Positions 45,329 through 56,274 of a stretch of DNA of 64,000 bases are shown piece by piece. The notes beneath the pieces are model-generated. The model was not told the DNA's origin, ran no database searches, and saw only the letters and a list, made by a program, of their open reading frames with translations. Within the stretch, counting starts at the first letter, position 1. Every line of letters begins with the position of its first letter. The DNA lies in NCBI GenBank assembly GCA_024867545.1, contig JANFNE010000017.1:335001-399000 (forward strand). Reading direction: 5' to 3'. The stretch is from Phytopythium helicoides (Eukaryota; Oomycota; Peronosporomycetes; Pythiales; Pythiaceae). Made by a program: the position numbers and the translations under genes.

Positions 45329-45738
45329 GAATTGCTGGAACTGCCTTCAGCCGCGAACGGCACACAGACAGCGGGTGGCCGCCCAGAAGGCGACACAAAG
45401 ACGATCAAGAAGACCAACAGACAGCGCGAAGATTCGATGGTAAGAATCATTGCTGTAGGCTGCCTTCAGGTCCCCTCGAGTCGAGTCTTGACGAAGATTT
45501 GCAGAGGAATTGCTGGAACTGCCTTCGGCCGCAAGCGGCACACAGACAGCGGGTGGCCGCCCAGAAGGCGACACAAAGACGATCAAGAAGACCAACAGAC
45601 AGCACGAAGATTCGATGGTAAGAATCATTGCTGTAGGCTGCCTTCAGGTCACTTGATCGAGCAATGTCGCTGAAGAATTGCTGGAACTGCCTTCAACCGC
45701 GAACGGCACACAGACAGCGGGTGGCCGTGCGTCTCCGC
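45329..45738. repeat. Tandem repeat, 178 and 168 bp periods
   Basis: Copies start with GAATTGCTGGAACTGCCTTC at 45329, 45507 and 45675. The first two include GGGTGGCCGCCCAGAAGGCG and GACGATCAAGAAGACCAACA almost unchanged; the third stops after about 64 bp. Short open frames in it are broken, so I treat it as non-coding. Confidence 0.82.
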
Positions 45739-47011
45739 ACAGCAAAGTGGTCGATATTGATGATGGTAGTTGCTGTCTAAGGCTGTCTTCGCGCCTCACG
45801 GCGTCCCACAGACAGCTCCACGCCGCGCCAGATGAAAAGTCCTGGGTCGTCATGGCCGCTCGGAGGAGCGTGCCAGACCGCGACGTGGTAGTCCGCGCGG
45901 GTCGCTAGGCCGGCGGAGCTGGAGTCTTCTGATCTGTTGCTACTGCTGGCGCATGGAGCTGGCTTCTCGTCGGCGAGGCTTGTGCTGGCGGCTTGCGCTT
46001 GGCGAGGCAAATCGAGGAATGAGCGGTCGCGATCCTTGCGCACCGGACGGCCCTCAAATGACTCACGCCGAGTATGGCGTCGTGTGACTTGATCCCAGTA
46101 TGCCAGTAGGTTGAACCGACCTTCACTCTCAAGTCAACCCAAGACGGTAACGTAGCGTGAGTGATCGTCGCTCGGCACGTTCCGCGCGCGTTCCCAACGG
46201 CGCATACAAAATCCAAGAGTAAAAAATCCACCCAGTTCGTCGGGCAGTCGCGCCTGTCGCCTCCAGCCAGGTCATTCTCCAAGATGCTGGGCAAACCGGC
46301 ACGACCAAGCGCTCTCCAAGTGTTAAGCTATCCCCACGGCATGCGGCAGCCGGCGCCCACCACTAACGCGCCGAGCGCCCGCGCGCCTCGATTGGCCGAG
46401 TTGGGCCGAGCCGCGCGCGCCAACTGACTGCGGCGAGCGGCGCGCGGCAGAGCGAAGACGGCTCCCCGCCGCCCCCCGCGCGCCGCCGCCCTCCGTATCG
46501 AAGAGTATCGTACGCACCCCTTCCAGTCAGCCGGGCGCGCGCGAGCGAAGTAGAGAAGACCCCCAAGAGTTGAACGTGAAGTACTGGTCGGTGTGTCGAC
46601 CGCCGGCGCGGCCCAGGAGCAGCGAGCGGCGCGGGATGCCATGCGCGCCCCGCGCCCGCCTCCTACCATCCCAAAACAACGGCGTTTTGATCTCCTCCTG
46701 GCCGCGCCGCCCCCCAACTCCCAGCCTCCTTCACGGTCCAACTTGGCCCCACCACCTCCACCCACGAGCTGCTCCCTCCGAGCCTCGAGTAACGTCGTAA
46801 TAGAACACAGTTGTGTATTTCGTCCTTGTTCAACTTGCCCGCTCGACCGCCAGGCGCCGCTTCGCCTCGCCAATGCGTGCGCGTGTTGCTCCCGCGTGTT
46901 TCTCGCCGCCGCTTGGGCGGAAACGCGCGCCTCTTCCTGGAAAAGCCGACCGCGCGATCTTTCGACTGCGCCAGTTCCGCTCCCGCTGCGACGCCCCCAA
47001 GTCGCTCCGCC
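45739..47011. other. Intergenic, GC-rich near its end
   Basis: No supported gene. Long frames on both strands between 46300 and 47000 are Arg/Pro/Ala-rich and overlap each other in opposite directions, as expected from high GC content. A minus-strand frame 46294..45905 has no recognisable domain. Confidence 0.4.
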
Positions 47012-48587
47012 ATGCAGGCGCCGCGCTCGACGCTCGACCAGGTGTACTCGCTGGACCTCGCGGGCGTCAGCGAGAAGCTCGATGTGTCCGAGGACGAGTT
47101 CCTCGCGGGCGTCGCGCGCTCCAGCGAGCCCAGGACGCTCGGCCAGCTGCTGGAGCCCGTGGCGGCGGCGAGCGCGTCGTCCAAGGCCTCGGCGAGCCTT
47201 CAGCGTCGACAGTTCTACCGCGACGTCTGCCTGCTGATCCCTCCGTCCAGCACCAAGCGGAATGGCCGCGAGACGCTCAGCGTATTGGCAAGTCGGGACG
47301 GGAGTGGAGGTGACGCCAGCACACTCGAGGCGGTGCTGGAGAGCATGACGAGGCCCAAGATCATGGACCACCTCGTCGTCTGCATCCCGTCGTCGGCTCC
47401 GAGACAACAAGCGGCGGCTATTCACCGAGTTGTTGACAGCGTCTGCGCTCCGCTCGGCGTTCGTGTGGATGTCCTGGCGGCTCGTGACGAGCCAGAGGCG
47501 CTTCATGCCTGCCTGCAAGTACTTGCATCGGTCGTCGTCGAGGTGGTCGAGTACCAGCAGCGGGAGCGAGGAGGAAGACGAGTGGAGCGGCCACGTCAGC
47601 GACGGGTTCTTGCTGGTGCGGGCCACCCGGACATTCGATGCGGCCACGTTCGAGATGATGATGACCGCCGGTGGCCACACACAACACAGTGAGAATGGAA
47701 ACGGAGTCGCTCGAGCCAAAGATCGCGACAGCACTCGTGAGCTTTGATGTCAGCAGCGACCATGGAGATGCTCACTCAAGAGAAGACGCTCCGGAGACCG
47801 CGGGGCTTTTTGCACTCTCCCTCTCTTGCCTTGGAGAGCTCGAGCAGCTCTTCGCGGTTGAAAATCACAACTGGTGCCAGTCGATTGAAGACGCACTCGC
47901 GTATTGGGGCACGAGCGAGGCGATGACCTGTCAAGAGCGTCGTTGCGAGTGACTACTGCAATTGGAGACCGGGGCAGAATGGCTCAGGAGTGGTCTCTGG
48001 TCTGCGGGCGTACTATAGGCCACGCAACAGCAGAAGACGCAAGTCTCTTGGCGAGTCGCTGCACAACGGCGTAGGCTACAGCGGCTTCCAGATCTCATGC
48101 ACTACCGTGACGGACCCCATATCCAACGATGATCAAGTTGCAATCGGGATCAGCGAGGGCAAATCAAAGCTCGACTCAACCCGTCACGGATCTCCCACAA
48201 ACGCGCTTTCACATGCCGCGCCAACATCCAAAACCAGCTTGATGTCATTTGGCAGCAAGAGGTATGATTGCCAGTCATCATACAGTAACGCTGGCGATTA
48301 TAACGACGAATACGAGGCAGAATCGGCAGTGAGTACTCCTGACCTTGGAAGCAGTGCTAGGGCCTCATGAGCAAGCGTTTCTGATCCAGACATCAAGCGC
48401 TGCTGGAAGTTTGACGGATCCTCAACGAACAGCTCGCGCACACGGGTCTCCACGTCACTGCGAATTGATATTGGCAGTCCCAGACCGGAAGCTCGCGATA
48501 GCAACCGCATCGACGTCGACGCCAAACAGCACAGGTTTAGGTCTCTTTGGCGGATTTGGCAATGAGCAGCAACGAGTTCATGGGTGA
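47012..48587 (+). CDS. Uncharacterised protein, multi-exon with at least one frame break
   Basis: The ATG at 47012 begins MQAPRSTLDQVYSLDLAGVSEK. Coding runs to about 47512, changes frame around 47513-47565 (several GT-AG choices, one of 52 nt), continues as DEWSGHVSDGFLLVRATRTF, and splices over a 43-nt GTGAGA...GACAG segment to LVSFDVSSDHGD and LGELEQLFAVENHNW. Near 47935 one extra base must be skipped to enter VASDYCNWRPGQNG...GESLHNGVGYSGFQ. A well-formed 61-nt intron (48329..48389) leads to the last exon, ending at 48587. I recognise no domain. The 3' end overlaps the apparent start of the next gene by 26 bp. Exon details before 47950 are provisional. Confidence 0.5.
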
Positions 48588-50033
48588 CGGGGGTAACCCC
48601 TCTCTGCACCAGAGACGTGGGAGTCATATTATCGCGAGCTTACCCAGTGCAGTGAGAGAGATCAGGGTCGAAGCCTCAGTTCGCTCTCCACCATTTGGTA
48701 GGAAATTCAGTGACGATGCGACATCGATCACAGCTGTGACTTCGCCTCAGAGCTGCTCGATGGTAAGCTCCTCCGCACGAGCAGCCGCTGAAGTAACTAC
48801 CACAACGTTGCAAGTGGTAGTGAAGAAACAGGTGCCGTTGATCGGGTATCTTGTCCTGTTCACGGCGGATCTGGCTGTGGCCTCTCAAGGCGCCGCGCTG
48901 ACGCTGCTCACTGATGTTCCGCCACTGCTGAAGCTGTTTTGGCGCATATCAGGGAGCCTCAATTGCTTTTCTCCCGCTCGCAATCTTTTCAATCTATCAG
49001 AAGGGATTCCCAAAGCTGGATACACGCAAGGTGCTGCTGCTATTGCTGAGTGCGGTTGCCCATACGTGGTTCAATGCGTCCTTCCTCATCGCGCTGTCGC
49101 TCACGAGTATCGGTCACACTTACATTTTCAACAACTGTCACTCGTTGCTCCTTGTGCTATTCAAGCTAATGCTGCGGCAGCCGTTGAGCAAGCAGGAGAT
49201 TTTTGGTGCGGCGATCGGGTTCACCGGAGGTGCCATCACTACACTTGATCATCACAATGGTATGGCACACGGGCGCGCTGAGCATAGCATCACCGACTGG
49301 GCGACCGACACTGCACGGAGATCTCCTTGCCTTCGCTGGAGCGTTTGGTGGTGTTGCCTATCTACTGACCGCCAAGAAGCTCCGCGCGTGCATGGACTTG
49401 TCGGTCTTCCTCTGCGTGCTGATGGCAATCGAAGCCTTGATCTTGCTATTTGTGCTCTCGATCTTCAGGCGCGATTTCGGCATCAACCTGACCGACGTGA
49501 CAAGTGTAGCAGGTCCTATCGGCTGGATCTGGCATCACCCGTTCTCCGAAGCTTATATGGTGATTGTGGGCAGCGTCATTGGCACCATGGGTTTCGTGGC
49601 GGCAATGAAGTATTTCGATCCTCTGGTTGTGTCGCTCGGCATGCTCACCGAACCTGTCGTCGCGACAATCATCGGAGTCATAGTGGGCGTAGCCTCCACA
49701 CCCGGAGCTGCCACTTTCATAGGAGGCGCGGGCGTGCTTTTCGGCTGCATGCTCGTCATCTTAGCCTCTCATCGCACAGAGACTCGTGTCGATGTATCTG
49801 ATGCTGTCGCAGTCGCAGTGAAGAGACCAGCTCATGACCACCAGCAGCCTCGACGGCACTCGATGGAGTATCGGCCTTCAGGAAGTGGACTGATGTCCTG
49901 CTGGAATGGAAGCGAGCGTGACGGCAACAGCAGCATTGCGGCAGGTGTGGCCAGCAGCATTGGTCTTGAGAGCGATTGCAGTGTGCGAACGCCTTCGGCG
50001 CCATTCCGAGCAAACTACGGCTCCTTCCCATGA
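48562..50033 (+). CDS. EamA/DMT-superfamily membrane transporter, two frame breaks
   Basis: Transporters of this superfamily move small metabolites across membranes with ten helices in two EamA halves. The N-terminal tail (from ATG 48562) is Ser-rich. Helices follow: LIGYLVLFTADLAVASQGAA, the signature-like VPPLLKLFWR, FLPLAIFSIYQKGFPKL, VLLLLLSAVAHTWFNASFL, FGAAIGFTGGAITTL, LLAFAGAFGGVAYLL, LMAIEALILLFVLSIF, YMVIVGSVIGTMGFVAAM, VATIIGVIVGVAS and FIGGAGVLFGCMLVILA. The frame breaks by one base near 48950 (a GGG run) and again between about 49245 and 49300. Both breaks fall inside conserved helices or loops, so introns are unlikely. The cytoplasmic C-terminus is Ser-rich. Either assembly indels or a recent pseudogene. 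Confidence 0.7.
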
Positions 50034-50287
50034 AGGAACCGAGTCAAAGAGATAGATGCGTGCGAAGACTGACTGTATTTACGTTTGACAACATTCATCG
50101 TCTACGAGAGGTGACTCTCGTGAGCAGGGAGGGTACAAGAGGCGTCTGGAAGGCGCGGCTTGTCGGTTGTTGCTGTTTGTTTTTGTGTTTCTTCATTTCC
50201 GTTCTGCGGCGCTCGCCACCAGCTAATAAATTATACAAAGGGCCCCCGCGCGCCGCACAGAGCTCGATTACTGCTGGTCCACACCGC
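50034..50287. other. Convergent gap between transporter and DEP-ARH genes
   Basis: About 250 bp separate the two stop codons. GCTAATAAATTATACAAA around 50221-50238 may serve as polyadenylation signal for the plus-strand gene. Nothing else is seen. Confidence 0.35.
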
Positions 50288-52630
50288 TTACAGAATCGCG
50301 TGGAGGCTCACGCGCTGCTCCTGGTCGAGTGACACACGGTGGGCGAGCACCACATCGTCGCTGTCATCCGGCATGTAGCTGTTCTGGGTCAGCGAGGAAG
50401 GAGCGGCGCCAATCGGTCCACTGAAGAACGGGTCGCTGCCCGCGAGATGCTGCCACGGCTGCGAGAGAAGCTTTCACGGCCACGCGAGAAGCTTTCGCGG
50501 CGCTGCGAGAAGCTGTCCATGCCTCGCGGCATGCTGCCTCGGGAGCTGCCACGGGAGCTGCCACGGCTGCTGGAGTGCATCACGCCGCCCGAGCCACGCG
50601 AGGTGGTCGCGTACGCCGACTGGTAGAACACGTTGCCGTCGCTGGCGCGAGCTGCGCCCATTGACACGGACTGGCGAAGCGAGTGGCTGTGGCCCGTAGC
50701 CCGGAATCTTGTCCGAGTGCCGCATCATCATGGTCTGCGAGCTGCGGCGGTGCGTGTACGCGGGGAGATCGCTGCCACGCAGCATGTCGTTCGATGAACG
50801 CACCGTGGACGTGCCGCTGTTGGCGAACGAGCCATTCTCGCCCGACGTGCGCGGCGTGCCGTAGGCCTGGAAGAACTTCTGCATCTCGACGCTCATGTTG
50901 CCGGCCGAGCCGCTCGAGCTGCGCGGGGTGATGCCAGACCCGGAGATCTGGCTCGAGCTCAGTCCGTTGCTCTGGTAGAAGCGGTCCATGTCGCCCAGGT
51001 CGATGACCGAGCGCACCGAGGAGCCCGTCGTCGTCTGCGAACCGTACGAGAAGTTGGACGCGACCGAGCGCGGGGACGAGTTGCCCGACGACGCGAAGCT
51101 CGTCGAGTGCTGCCGGCCGTTGTCGTTGTGGCGGTAACGACGCCCCGTCGGTCCCGTCGGCCCCGTGGTGCCGGTGAGCGACGAGCGCACCGGGTAGTCG
51201 ACGTACGGGATCGGCTCGTCCGGCTCGGGGTCGGTCATCTCCTCACTGAAGGACGCCGCGCCCTTGAGCTCGCGGCGCGACACGAGCGACTGAGCGTCGG
51301 CCTGGATGAAGTCAAAGTACGGCGTCTTGCGTAGCCAGCTCTCGGGGATGCTCTCGATGCCGTCTTGAGCAGCGAAGCACGCGCCGATGAAGACGGCGCG
51401 GCGGCAAGTTCGTCCACCGCCGAGGATGTTCTCACGCACAGCCGTGGCGTAGTCGTTGAGCACGAAGAGAGGCTGGAGCACGGCGCAGAAGCCGCCGGGG
51501 AGCGCGCCGCGGTTGCCAAACTTCTGGATGGCCTCGTAGCTAGGCAGCTGCGACTTGGTGAAGGCCTTGAAGATCACCTTGCGCTGCTTGACACTGAGAC
51601 GCTCGGTGCGGATACTCATGCGCATTGCCTGAGCACAGAGGCACCGAGGATGACCTGCTCGAGCACAAAGGCCGAGACGAGGGCTGCATCGCGCACGCGC
51701 GTGCCGACGTAGAAGACCTTGACCAGCTCGTCGACCTTGGTGAAGAGCGAGTTGGTGCCGGCGTAGAGCGCCGTGACGAGCGGGATGAGCGAGAGCACGT
51801 CGATGGAGCGGCACTTGACGGCGCAGTGCGGCCAGTTCTTGCCGCTCTGCACGCGCTTGAGGAAGGCGCGCGAGGTGGCGCTGAGCAGGCGGTGGTCGTT
51901 CTTGAAGCCCCAGAAGGCGTCCTTGGCGAGCTGCGAGCCGTGCACCTTGTCCGCGGCGCGCAATGCACTGGAGCAGGATGCGTGCCTCGAAGCCCGTGGA
52001 GGACTCCATGCGGACCTTGGAGGTTCCGCTCTTCTTGTTGAGGGAGCTTGTGATGCCGTTGCTCGAGTCGTAGATGCCGCAGAAGGCGGGGTCGAAGTCG
52101 AGCCGCAGCAGGTTGGGGATCATCTTCTCCGGGCGGGATACGCCGTTGAGCGAGGTGGACGCAGCGTCGGCGACGAATCCTCCGAGGATGGCGGCGAGCG
52201 CTCTGCGCCTGGCGGCGGAGCTGAGCGGTAGGTCGAGCGCGGCAGCCGGAAGCGGTCGCTCGACGTTCGCAGCGGCCTGGGGCTGCACGTACTCTGGCGT
52301 GATGTTTGTGAACCGGAAGAACCGCTTCTTGTTGTACTCGAACTTGGTCTCCTTGTCGACCTTCTCGATGTACCTGTGCGTGAGCAGCCCCTGGCCCTTG
52401 CGCACGGCCTCGGCCACCGACTTGGCCTCCATCTGCTCGAGCATCCAGTCGACGGCCTCCATGCCCGTGAAGCAGTCGGCGTACTTCTTGAAGAGGTTGC
52501 GGCGGCGGTCGCCCGTGGCGAGCGACTGCTTCATGCGCGCGGCCAGGCGCACGAGCACCTCGTCGGCCTCGTTGTTGTTGACGGCGCTCGTCTCGGGCAC
52601 GCGCTCCACCGGCACGCCGAAGCTCACCAT
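50288..52630 (-). CDS. DEP domain fused to ADP-ribosylglycohydrolase-like domain, with several frame breaks
   Basis: Start ATG at 52630 (MVSFGVPVERVPETSA). A DEP domain covers about residues 30-110 (FKKYADCFTGMEAVDWMLEQ ... KKRFFRFTN). It is followed by an ADP-ribosylglycohydrolase/crystallin-J1-like domain: AILGGFVADAAS, LLSATSRAFLKRVQ, IDVLSLIPLVTALYAG, ENILGGGRTCRRAVFIGACF and IPESW. The usual aspartates of the GGDTD metal site are replaced by GGGRT, so catalysis is doubtful. The C-terminal ~270 residues are Ser/Gly/Arg-rich (repeated SSRGSSRGSSRGS and RRESFSRGRESFS), ending VSLHAIL at 50288. Single-base shifts are needed near 51960, 51632, 50680 and 50430. All lie in otherwise conserved or continuous sequence. 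About 780 residues if restored. Confidence 0.72.
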
Positions 52631-54081
52631 GCTGCTGCTGCTCTCTCGCTGCCTCTCTCGAGCGCTCGCAGAAGGGAAAGTGCGCGCGACACTCGCGGCG
52701 GGCGACGGCGCGTGGACAGCCGCGGCTCGGACTCGACTCGGGCGGCGGCGCGGCGGCCGACGAGAAAAGCGAGAATGCGCCGATTGCGCCGCCGCCACAG
52801 GCGGGCCACGGGGGGCACCGCGCGTACCTACTTTGTATTCGCGCTGGGTATAGAGCGAAAGGGTTCGCCAGCGGAGCATTACGTTGCACTTGCTTGATGG
52901 GCACCCATACTCAGCCCAAGAGCCCCGAACCGGACTCCCCCACCCCTGCCTCCGGTCCAAACGAGCCAGCCGCGAGTTCAGCACGGCGACTCACTATGCT
53001 ATACAAAAAACAAGTCATATCCACGACAGGCGGGCAACCTGCACCGGCGCTCGCGCGGCCCCATCCGTGCCGTCGTGCCGTTGTGGCTCCGAGGGGTGGA
53101 ACCGCGTCAGCGAACTGGCCACGAGCTGCCGAAACCTGTCAAGACTGCCATTCCCGGCGGAAGCGTTTGCATCATATAGCGGTTCATCAGGAATATAGTA
53201 TGATGAGGAAACTGTATGAATCAATACCTCGCCGAACGCGCCGAGGGAGACTTTCGGTAGCCGCAATGCGAGCCACCCGACCGGTGCTACGCTGCCTCAA
53301 GAGTGAACCGTGCAACTCGCTGGTATGATGAGGCCCGGCAGCAGAGAGCCTCGAGATCATAGCGGCGGATTGGCTCGACTGCTCAACAAGCGGCGCGTCC
53401 AGGCGCCGCTGAGTCCGCCGCAGCCACAGGCCGCGTTCGCCTATTGCAGCTTGCACGGCGCCGTCAAGGGCCACTCGTGCACAGCAGGGTCGCGCTGCAT
53501 GGATACAGCCCGAGCTCGCGGTCCACGCGGAGAGTAATGTTGCGCCTCCGCTCTGCACGGGCCCTTGTGGCTCACGGGGCTGGAGCAGAAGGTGAGCTGA
53601 TGCTGCTGCCTTGCTGAGCAGCATCCGACGCATGACTTCTCGTGCAATGAAAGAGAGAATCGACTAGTGTAATGTAGAGGCGAGAGCGCCTCACCGAGTG
53701 TCTCGCGGGGCAGCAACGCTGCTTGTAGCAGTGCTGAGTCCGACGGGCTCGAACGATATCTTTTCACGCGGTTGTGAGGCTGTGCGGCAAACATCGTGGT
53801 GAATCCGTCGGCGCTAACGCCACGCTGCTCGCACGAAACCTTGAGCTTGACCATGAACGGACTTTTCGCTCGTGCGCTTGCGGGAGCACAGCTCATGATC
53901 CGGCCAGAAGCGACCTTTACCTCGATTAACAGATTGGACGCTTGCTTTCTTTCGCGGAGTCAACATGACAAGCGGCGTCTCATGTCATGGGTCTCCGCCA
54001 CGAGCTCAGTTAGACGTGGACACCAGTTATCGCGTGGGTGTGACACGGCTGCACCAGTCGGCTTCGACCGAAGCACATGCT
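52631..54081. other. Gene-poor interval with unassigned minus-strand frames
   Basis: Upstream of the DEP-ARH gene. Minus-strand frames 53896..53441 (Cys-rich, KSCVGCC), 53633..53187 and 53266..53015 (EVLIHTVSSSYYIPDEPLYD) follow one another in different frames and could be exons of one gene. I cannot find consistent splice sites or a known domain, so none is called as a gene. Confidence 0.3.
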
Positions 54082-54454
54082 TCACGCCGTGCACGGTCGC
54101 GACAACAGCAGCTCCGGCGTAATCTGTGTGGCACGGCTCTCGAGGCCATCACGCCAAATCTGCTGGCGGGCTTGGAATCCCAAGCCACGACGTGACTCGC
54201 GGCTGCTGATCGATTCGACGCACCACCTGCTGCTCGTAACGCATGCGTCGGCACAAGATCTCCATCTGCGTTCTTGTCAAATTCAAGCTATCGACACCGA
54301 ACTTCCGTTCCACAAGCGCAAAGCGTATGTTATCAATTCGTGCTTGCAGCCTCATGTGTTTCTGCCTGGCCTTCCGCGCCAAGTGAAGCAGCTGCAAGCA
54401 GAATGAGAAACGCCTTTCCACTTCTAACCGAAAATCCGCAGTTACGTGTTGCAT
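54082..54454 (-). CDS. Small coiled-coil protein
   Basis: The ATG at 54454 begins MQHVTADFRLEVERRFSFCL. About 100 residues of basic amphipathic helix follow (LARKARQKHMRLQARIDNIRF, MEILCRRMRYEQQVVRRID). The first frame stops near 54149. Shifting one base near 54190 continues through QARQQIWRDGLESRATQIT to a stop at 54082. It is divergent from the RS-domain gene, with only 72 bp between the two ATGs. No family recognised. Confidence 0.5.
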
Positions 54455-54526
54455 CGACCCGATGGCTGCCCTCCATACTCCACCCAAGATACTCGCGCGG
54501 CGAGAAAGCCCGCGGACGTCGGATCG
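54455..54526. promoter_or_regulatory. 72-bp divergent intergenic region
   Basis: The start codons of the small coiled-coil gene (minus) and the RS-domain gene (plus) are only 72 bp apart, so a shared promoter or overlapping leaders are required. No CCAAT or clear initiator is seen in it. Confidence 0.35.
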
Positions 54527-56047
54527 ATGGAGTCGCAGGCCCCGGCGGCGGCTCCCTCCAGCGCCGGCCCAGCGCCAGGCGCGGGCCCCGGGCGGCGGCG
54601 GCGCGGGCGGCGCGGGGGCAGGCGCCACCGCCGCAAGAACCAGCAGCGCAGCCCCAGCCGGTCGCGCAGGAGCCGCAGCCTCAGCCGGAGTCGCGGACGG
54701 CGCAGCAGGAGCCGCAGCCCGAGCTGGAGCCGCAGCCGCAGCCGGAGCTTCAGCCGCAGTCGCAGCCGCAGCTTCAGCCGCAGCAGGAGCCGCAGCCCGT
54801 CGCGGTCGGCGCGCAGACGCAGGCTGAGCCCAGAGGGGAGGCGGAGGGGCCGCCGCTCGCGATCCAGGAGCCCCAGCTACCACCGCGCGGCGAGGCGGAC
54901 GGCCAGCCCGTACAGAGGCGCGTACGACCGACGCTGGTCGCGGGACAGGAGGAGCGTGAGCAGGTCGCCGTCGTGGGGAAGGCGCCGCTACCGGCGAGAG
55001 TCGGCGTCGAGGGAGCAGAGAGACGACAGGACGTGGCGCGGGTCCGACGCGAGAGACTACAGCAGACGCGAGTCCGACGCGAGAGACTACAGCAGACGCG
55101 AGTCGGAAGCAAGAGACCACGGCTACCATGAAGCGGAAGCGAAAGACCACAGAGGCGGCCAACAAGAGTCGGCGGACCGCACTCCTAGAAACGCGAGAGA
55201 ACCTTCTCCTCGCGGACAATCCCGCCAGGACGCTGAGCCCCAGAAGCGTGATGTCGAGAGTCAGAAGCACGATGCTGAGAACCTAGAGATGAAGCCAGAG
55301 GTGCAGCCTCAGGTCGCCGACCCTGCGCCGACTCCCCAGCCGAATGCCAGGGCAATTGCACCACCAGCTAGTGCACCGCCGATCCCAGTGCCGATTGCAC
55401 AAGAGTCGACACCCACGCCAGTCCCACCTGCTCCTAGCCACCTCGTACCTCCGAGGGCACCTGATCACCGTCATGGTTCGCGCTTTGGACCACCGTTGGA
55501 CCCATCTCGGCTTCCTGTGCCTCGACCGCCAATGCCTCCTCCGCCTGGTCCGACGATCCCTCCGCCATATCCCGCGCATGCTGTGGGTCCTCCTCCTCCT
55601 CCCCCAGCAGCGATCCCCGCTCACTCACTTCCTCCACGGCCAATCCCAGAGGCGCAGAGCGCAGGTACTCCTGTGGTTCCAGCTCCTCCACGTCCCAGTG
55701 AAGCACCCGTCGTTGTGGCAAGCGCTCAAGGCACTCAAGCTCAAGTTAGTCCCACCGCCACCGGTAATGTTAGTCCCGCAGCAACACCTGCCCCGGCTCC
55801 GGTCCCGGGGGTTGACCCAGCCCTTGTTAAGATGCAGGAGGCGCGCTGTGAGAGCTATCGAGCCTACCTCGACTGTGCGAGTGAATCAAACCGCGCCGAG
55901 ATGAAGGTGGTTGCGGCAGAAGCGGAGATGAAGTTGGCCGAATTCTGGCTTGACGTGGTCTCCAAGAGTGTCGAGGACGCTGGCTCGCGCATCAATCTCT
56001 ACGACTGGAATCTGAAGCTCGCAAAAGACAACGGCGAACTGGAGTGA
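54527..56047 (+). CDS. RS-domain (SR-like) protein with proline-rich middle and conserved helical C-terminus
   Basis: 506 residues from the ATG at 54527 (MESQAPAAAPSS). Residues about 15-200 are dominated by Arg-Ser dipeptides typical of splicing regulators, followed by Arg/Asp/Glu-rich SDARDYSRRE repeats. Residues about 270-430 are Pro-rich. The last ~80 residues (DPALVKMQEARCESYRAYLD ... LYDWNLKLAKDNGELE) form a compact helical module. No RRM domain is present, so it is an SR-related rather than a classical SR protein. A nuclear speckle or splicing role is inferred. No introns seen. Two exact 30-bp repeats at 55042-55101 encode the SDARDYSRRE decapeptides. Confidence 0.78.
   Translation: MESQAPAAAPSSAGPAPGAGPGRRRRGRRGGRRHRRKNQQRSPSRSRRSRSLSRSRGRRSRSRSPSWSRSRSRSFSRSRSRSFSRSRSRSPSRSARRRRLSPEGRRRGRRSRSRSPSYHRAARRTASPYRGAYDRRWSRDRRSVSRSPSWGRRRYRRESASREQRDDRTWRGSDARDYSRRESDARDYSRRESEARDHGYHEAEAKDHRGGQQESADRTPRNAREPSPRGQSRQDAEPQKRDVESQKHDAENLEMKPEVQPQVADPAPTPQPNARAIAPPASAPPIPVPIAQESTPTPVPPAPSHLVPPRAPDHRHGSRFGPPLDPSRLPVPRPPMPPPPGPTIPPPYPAHAVGPPPPPPAAIPAHSLPPRPIPEAQSAGTPVVPAPPRPSEAPVVVASAQGTQAQVSPTATGNVSPAATPAPAPVPGVDPALVKMQEARCESYRAYLDCASESNRAEMKVVAAEAEMKLAEFWLDVVSKSVEDAGSRINLYDWNLKLAKDNGELE
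55042..55101 (+). repeat. Two tandem 30-bp in-frame repeats
   Basis: GTCCGACGCGAGAGACTACA... repeats exactly twice, with a third diverged copy following. Each copy is in frame and adds ten residues, so copy-number change would lengthen the RS-like region without breaking it. Confidence 0.85.
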
Positions 56048-56274
56048 GGACGACCTTGGCTTTCCAGCCTGATAGTACAAAGTAACACCCGCCGCTAGCT
56101 CGATCGAGGAAACATGCCATCAACCAACTTTTTTTTTTTCTGATGTGTTTTTGCTGTCGTTCTCGCTGAGCTGCTTGTGGTCGCCGTCCTTGGCGGGTCC
56201 CGCAAGTGGCTCCTTCTAGATAAGTAAATTGCCCCGCTCATGGCGAGGCATCGTACGATACATACACAGTCTCA

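Noticed and set aside
46328..47734. Minus-strand frame of 468 codons
   Set aside because: Arg/Ala/Gly-rich, no domain, and opposite a frame set with real-looking splice sites (47012-48587).
48911..48947. 37-nt GT-AG segment that would repair the transporter frame
   Set aside because: It would delete VPPLLKLFWR, which looks conserved for the transporter family, so a one-base indel in GGG is more likely.
51632..51700. 68-nt GT-AG segment in the DEP-ARH gene
   Set aside because: It would remove VRDAALVSAFVLEQVILG, a typical helix of the ARH fold, so an indel is preferred over an intron.
53015..53896. Secreted effector gene (RXLR or Crinkler type)
   Set aside because: No signal peptide, RXLR-dEER or LFLAK motif in these or any other small frames in the window.
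54274..55131. Plus-strand frame rich in EPQPQ repeats
   Set aside because: Out-of-frame shadow of the RS-domain gene; Gln/Pro/Glu repeats result from shifted Arg-Ser codons.
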